This document shows, piece by piece, positions 6,501 through 6,655 of a stretch of DNA of 6,655 nucleotides. This DNA is from CAYLHS01 sp964594235 (GTDB lineage: Bacteria; Actinomycetota; Acidimicrobiia; Spongiisociales; UBA4744). How positions within the stretch are numbered: the stretch's first letter is position 1; every line of letters starts with the position of its first letter. Below the pieces are notes generated by a model. That model searched no databases. It saw only the letters and a program-made list of their open reading frames with translations, and was not told where the DNA came from. The stretch lies in contig CAZQMF010000064.1 of the NCBI GenBank assembly GCA_964594235.1, positions 1 through 6,655 of the forward strand, in the 5' to 3' direction. Position numbers and translations under genes: made by a program.

Positions 6501-6601
6501 GGTCATCGGTTCTCGGTCTTCGGTAGGAGTGGCTGCCCGTGGTCCTGGAATCCATGGTGGCCGGGTTCTTGCTGATGACTGAAGACTGACGACTGAAGAC
6601 C
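6501..6601. repeat. two oppositely oriented runs of degenerate 7-bp repeats
   Basis: On the plus strand 6501-6521 reads GGTCATC, GGTTCTC, GGTCTTC. On the minus strand 6601-6574 reads GGTCTTC, AGTCGTC, AGTCTTC, AGTCATC. All are variants of RGTCWTC. Paired antiparallel, 6501-6521 against 6581-6601 gives 16 Watson-Crick pairs, 3 G-U wobbles and 2 mismatches around a 59-nt loop. The right run also shows an exact direct repeat, GACTGAAGAC (6577-6586 and 6591-6600). No coding frame of note crosses it. The function is unknown. Confidence 0.6.
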
Positions 6602-6605
6602 GGTG

Positions 6606-6623
6606 ACGGGCTTCGCCCCGTTT
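6606..6623. terminator. short GC hairpin followed by TTT, weak terminator candidate
   Basis: ACGGG (6606-6610) pairs with CCCGT (6617-6621) around CTTCGC, or alternatively GGGC-TTC-GCCC (6608-6618). TTT at 6621-6623 follows on the plus strand. The stem is only 4-5 bp. It could be a back-up end for the DUF885 transcript or part of the larger repeat structure in this tail. Confidence 0.35.
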
Positions 6624-6628
6624 CCTCC

Positions 6629-6655
6629 CCCAGGAGCCCGAAGGGCGACGTTGGG
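6629..6655. repeat. start of a larger inverted repeat cut by the window end
   Basis: GCCC-GAA-GGGC (6636-6646) forms an inner hairpin. Outside it, CCCA (6629-6632) pairs with TGGG (6652-6655), the last four bases of the window. The unpaired left flank TTTCCTCC (6621-6628) suggests the outer stem continues beyond the edge. The type of element is not known. Confidence 0.4.

Noticed and set aside
6501..6601. CRISPR array
   Set aside because: Units are only 7 bp, degenerate and without unique spacers, and no cas genes are nearby.
6470..6655. Insertion sequence terminal repeats or transposon remnant
   Set aside because: No transposase fragment or target-site duplication is visible, and the hairpins have tiny loops, so they do not bracket a cargo.

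Overview
This is a high-GC window (roughly 60-65% by eye) that looks like chromosomal DNA of an actinobacterium. The evidence is the G/C-rich third codon positions, an actinobacterial-style YbdK-family ligase, a compact GH1 enzyme, and two genes whose -10-like hexamer sits 7-8 nt before the ATG with no Shine-Dalgarno, which points to leaderless transcripts. A lineage such as Acidimicrobiia is possible, but I cannot settle the taxonomy from sequence alone.

Layout. (1) Positions 2-1099, plus strand: the 3' part of a YbdK-type carboxylate-amine (glutamate-cysteine) ligase gene, with its first few codons cut off by the window edge. (2) 1100-3367, minus strand: maeB, a full-length malic enzyme with a C-terminal phosphotransacetylase-like domain. 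It converges on gene 1 with no bases between the two stop codons. (3) 3368-3567: a 200-bp divergent control region with signals for maeB on the minus strand and for the glycosidase on the plus strand. (4) 3568-4737, plus: a short GH1 beta-glycosidase with both catalytic glutamates. (5) 4738-4829: a 92-bp gap with small inverted repeats and a second probable leaderless promoter. (6) 4830-6476, plus: a cytoplasmic DUF885-family putative zinc peptidase. (7) 6477-6655: a non-coding tail made almost entirely of inverted repeats. It contains a perfect 14-bp hairpin that includes the stop codon, two oppositely oriented runs of 7-bp repeats, and two short GC hairpins, the last of which seems to continue past the window end.

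The genes do not form an obvious pathway. They look like independently transcribed housekeeping or catabolic functions: gamma-glutamyl ligation, malate to pyruvate plus NADPH, beta-glycoside hydrolysis and peptide hydrolysis. I see no mobile element, CRISPR array, RNA gene, defence system or biosynthetic cluster. The most unusual parts are the structured tail after the peptidase gene and the pair of leaderless promoters, each spanned by an inverted repeat.
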